The notes beneath the pieces were generated by a model. The model had not been told where the DNA came from and ran no database searches. It was given only the letters and a program-made list of their open reading frames with translations. From the NCBI GenBank assembly GCA_965237625.1, contig CBDEGD010000007.1:186001-250000 (forward strand): DNA of 64,000 nt, read 5' to 3'. The first letter of the stretch is position 1. Each line of letters opens with the position of its first letter. The translations under genes were made by a program, and so were the position numbers. Shown here piece after piece: positions 62,458-64,000 of this stretch. Origin of the DNA: JABDIP01 sp965237625. Lineage in GTDB: Bacteria > Pseudomonadota > Alphaproteobacteria > DSM-16000 > Inquilinaceae.

Positions 62458-64000
62458 ATGTCAGATCTGTTCGACCGCGCCACACCAAGCCCCGACGGAT
62501 ACTCCGCCCAGGACATCGAAGTGCTTGAGGGGCTGGAGCCGGTGCGCCGGCGGCCCGGCATGTATATCGGCGGCACCGACGAGCGGGCCATGCATCATCT
62601 CGTGGCCGAGGTGCTGGACAACGCCATGGATGAGGCGGTGGCCGGCCACGCCACCTGGATCGAGCTCGGCCTGAAGGAGGATGGCGCGGTTACGGTGCGC
62701 GACAATGGCCGCGGCATCCCGATCGAGGAACATCCGAAATTCCCTGGCAAGTCGGCGCTGGAGGTGATTCTCACCACGCTGCATTCCGGCGGCAAATTCT
62801 CCAACAAGGTCTATCAGACCTCCGGCGGCCTGCACGGCGTCGGGCTCTCGGTGGTGAACGCCCTGTCGGACCGGTTCACGGTCGAGGTCGCCCGCGACCG
62901 GCGGCTGTGGTCGCAGCGCTACCAGCGCGGCGCGCCGGACGGGCCGCTGCGCGACGATGGCCCGGTGCAGAATCGCCGCGGCACCACGATCTCGTTTCAC
63001 TCGGATCCGGAAATCTTCGGCGCCAGTACCGCCTTCGAGCCCAAGCGCATGTACCGTATGGCGCGGTCGAAGGCCTACCTGTATCGCGGCGTCGAGATCC
63101 GTTGGAGCTGCCCGCCGGAGCTGGCCAATCCCGATGGCGGATTGCCGGCAACTGCCACCCTGCATTTTCCCGGCGGCCTGTTGGATTTTCTGCAGGAGAC
63201 CCTTGAAGGGCGCGCCACGCTGGCCCCAAAGGAATTCGCCGGAACGGCGAGTTTCCCCGGCGACGCCGGCAATGTGGAATGGGCGATCGCATGGCCGGAG
63301 GATGAGGATGGTTTCTCCAATTCCTATTGCAACACCATACCGACCCCCCAGGGAGGAACCCACGAGGCCGGCTTGCGCGCCGGGCTGCTGCGCAGCCTGA
63401 AGGGCTTCGCGGAGCTGACCGGATCGAAGAAGGCGGCCTCGATAACCGCCGAGGACATCGTCGGCAGCGCCGCCGTGATGATCTCGGTCTTCATCCGCGA
63501 CCCGCAATTTCAGGGCCAGACCAAGGAGCGGCTGGCGACGCCATCCGCCGGCCGTCTGGTCGATGGCGCTATCAAGGACCATTTCGACCATTGGCTGTCC
63601 GGCGATCCGGCCAGCGCCAACATCCTGCTCGACCATATCAGCGAACGGGCCGAAGAGCGCTTACGCCGCAGGCAGTCCAAGGACCTCGCCCGCAAGACCG
63701 CCACCCGGAGGGTCCGGCTGCCAGGCAAGCTGACCGATTGCAGCCGCACCTCGGCCATGGGCACCGAGGTCTTCCTGGTGGAGGGCGACAGCGCCGGCGG
63801 CTCGGCCAAATCCGCCCGCGATCGCGAGACCCAGGCGATCCTGCCTCTGCGCGGTAAGATCCTGAATGTCGCCAGCGCCTCGGCCGATAAGCTGGCCGGC
63901 AACCAGGAAGTCGCCAACCTGATCCAGGCGCTCGGCTGCGGCACCCGCAGCGAATATGACGAGGACAAGCTGCGCTATGACCGCGTGGTGATCATGACCG
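62458..64000 (+). CDS. parE: DNA topoisomerase IV subunit B, 5' part (runs off the right edge)
   Basis: ATP-dependent decatenase subunit; about 514 codons are inside the window. The GHKL ATPase shows EVLDNAMDEAVAGH, DNGRGIPIEEHPKF and GGLHGVGLSVVNALS, the transducer domain follows, and the TOPRIM acidic motif is in EVFLVEGDSAGGSAKSARD. The early RRRPGMYIGGTDERAMHHL, lacking the GyrB-type DTDDGSGLHH insertion, points to ParE rather than GyrB. The start ATG 62458 follows a short AT-rich promoter-like region. Confidence 0.93.
   Translation, partial: MSDLFDRATPSPDGYSAQDIEVLEGLEPVRRRPGMYIGGTDERAMHHLVAEVLDNAMDEAVAGHATWIELGLKEDGAVTVRDNGRGIPIEEHPKFPGKSALEVILTTLHSGGKFSNKVYQTSGGLHGVGLSVVNALSDRFTVEVARDRRLWSQRYQRGAPDGPLRDDGPVQNRRGTTISFHSDPEIFGASTAFEPKRMYRMARSKAYLYRGVEIRWSCPPELANPDGGLPATATLHFPGGLLDFLQETLEGRATLAPKEFAGTASFPGDAGNVEWAIAWPEDEDGFSNSYCNTIPTPQGGTHEAGLRAGLLRSLKGFAELTGSKKAASITAEDIVGSAAVMISVFIRDPQFQGQTKERLATPSAGRLVDGAIKDHFDHWLSGDPASANILLDHISERAEERLRRRQSKDLARKTATRRVRLPGKLTDCSRTSAMGTEVFLVEGDSAGGSAKSARDRETQAILPLRGKILNVASASADKLAGNQEVANLIQALGCGTRSEYDEDKLRYDRVVIMT

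Noticed and set aside
62458..64000. gyrB instead of parE
   Set aside because: The RRRPGMYIGGTDERAMHHL start lacks the GyrB-type DTDDGSGLHH sequence, and the rest fits alphaproteobacterial ParE. The C-terminal end, which would settle it, is outside the window.

Overview
The window is GC-rich, densely coded bacterial DNA that fits an alphaproteobacterium, most likely of the Rhodospirillales type. The evidence is gene order: a nuoA-to-nuoN operon continuing into birA-coaX-rnj (RNase J), a tig-clpP-clpX-lon-hupB cluster, a STAS-cheY-cheA-cheW-MCP-cheR-cheB operon with cheD, and glnB-glnA. I cannot name a genus from the sequence alone.

Layout. 1-17.8 kb (minus strand): the complete 14-gene respiratory complex I operon, then birA, coaX and the 5' part of rnj, coupled by overlapping start and stop codons. 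Two features break the operon's regularity: an AT-rich two-gene insert (a DUF6338-like membrane protein plus a 57-residue basic protein) between nuoF and nuoG, and an apparent 1-base frameshift in the last codons of nuoL. 18.2-19.2 kb: a class III cyclase-FHA protein and tRNA-Asp. 19.7-34.8 kb (mainly plus): a chemotaxis cluster with two MCPs that share a nearly identical 1.08-kb signalling half but have different sensors, one of them with a CxxCH haem motif. An IS630-type element sits inside the cluster, and a pentapeptide-repeat protein and cheD lie beyond it. 34.9-43.8 kb (minus): tRNA-Val, hupB, lon, clpX, clpP, tig, tRNA-Leu and nnr, that is, protein quality control and metabolite repair.

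44-54 kb is a patchwork of single genes: small hypothetical proteins, tRNA-His, a cyclase-family hydrolase, a selenium-binding protein/methanethiol oxidase, membrane proteins, a beta-carbonic anhydrase, an aminotransferase, a DUF2330 protein and a membrane-anchored MepA-like endopeptidase. Three large palindromic intergenic repeats punctuate it. 54.2-56.4 kb: glnB-glnA behind a recognisable NtrC site and sigma-54 promoter. 56.5-64 kb: an AT-rich secreted protein of unknown function, a second cyclase-FHA paralogue that has lost both metal-binding aspartates, a rhodanese-ChrB/ChrA chromate pair, a small secreted protein, a possible 31-residue microprotein, an acyl-CoA thioesterase, and the start of parE, which runs off the right edge.

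The main themes are respiration, chemotaxis, proteostasis and nitrogen control. The least explained parts are the nuo-embedded gene pair, the active/degenerate cyclase-FHA pair, and the gene left facing the IS element in the chemotaxis region. No CRISPR array, prophage or rRNA operon was seen.
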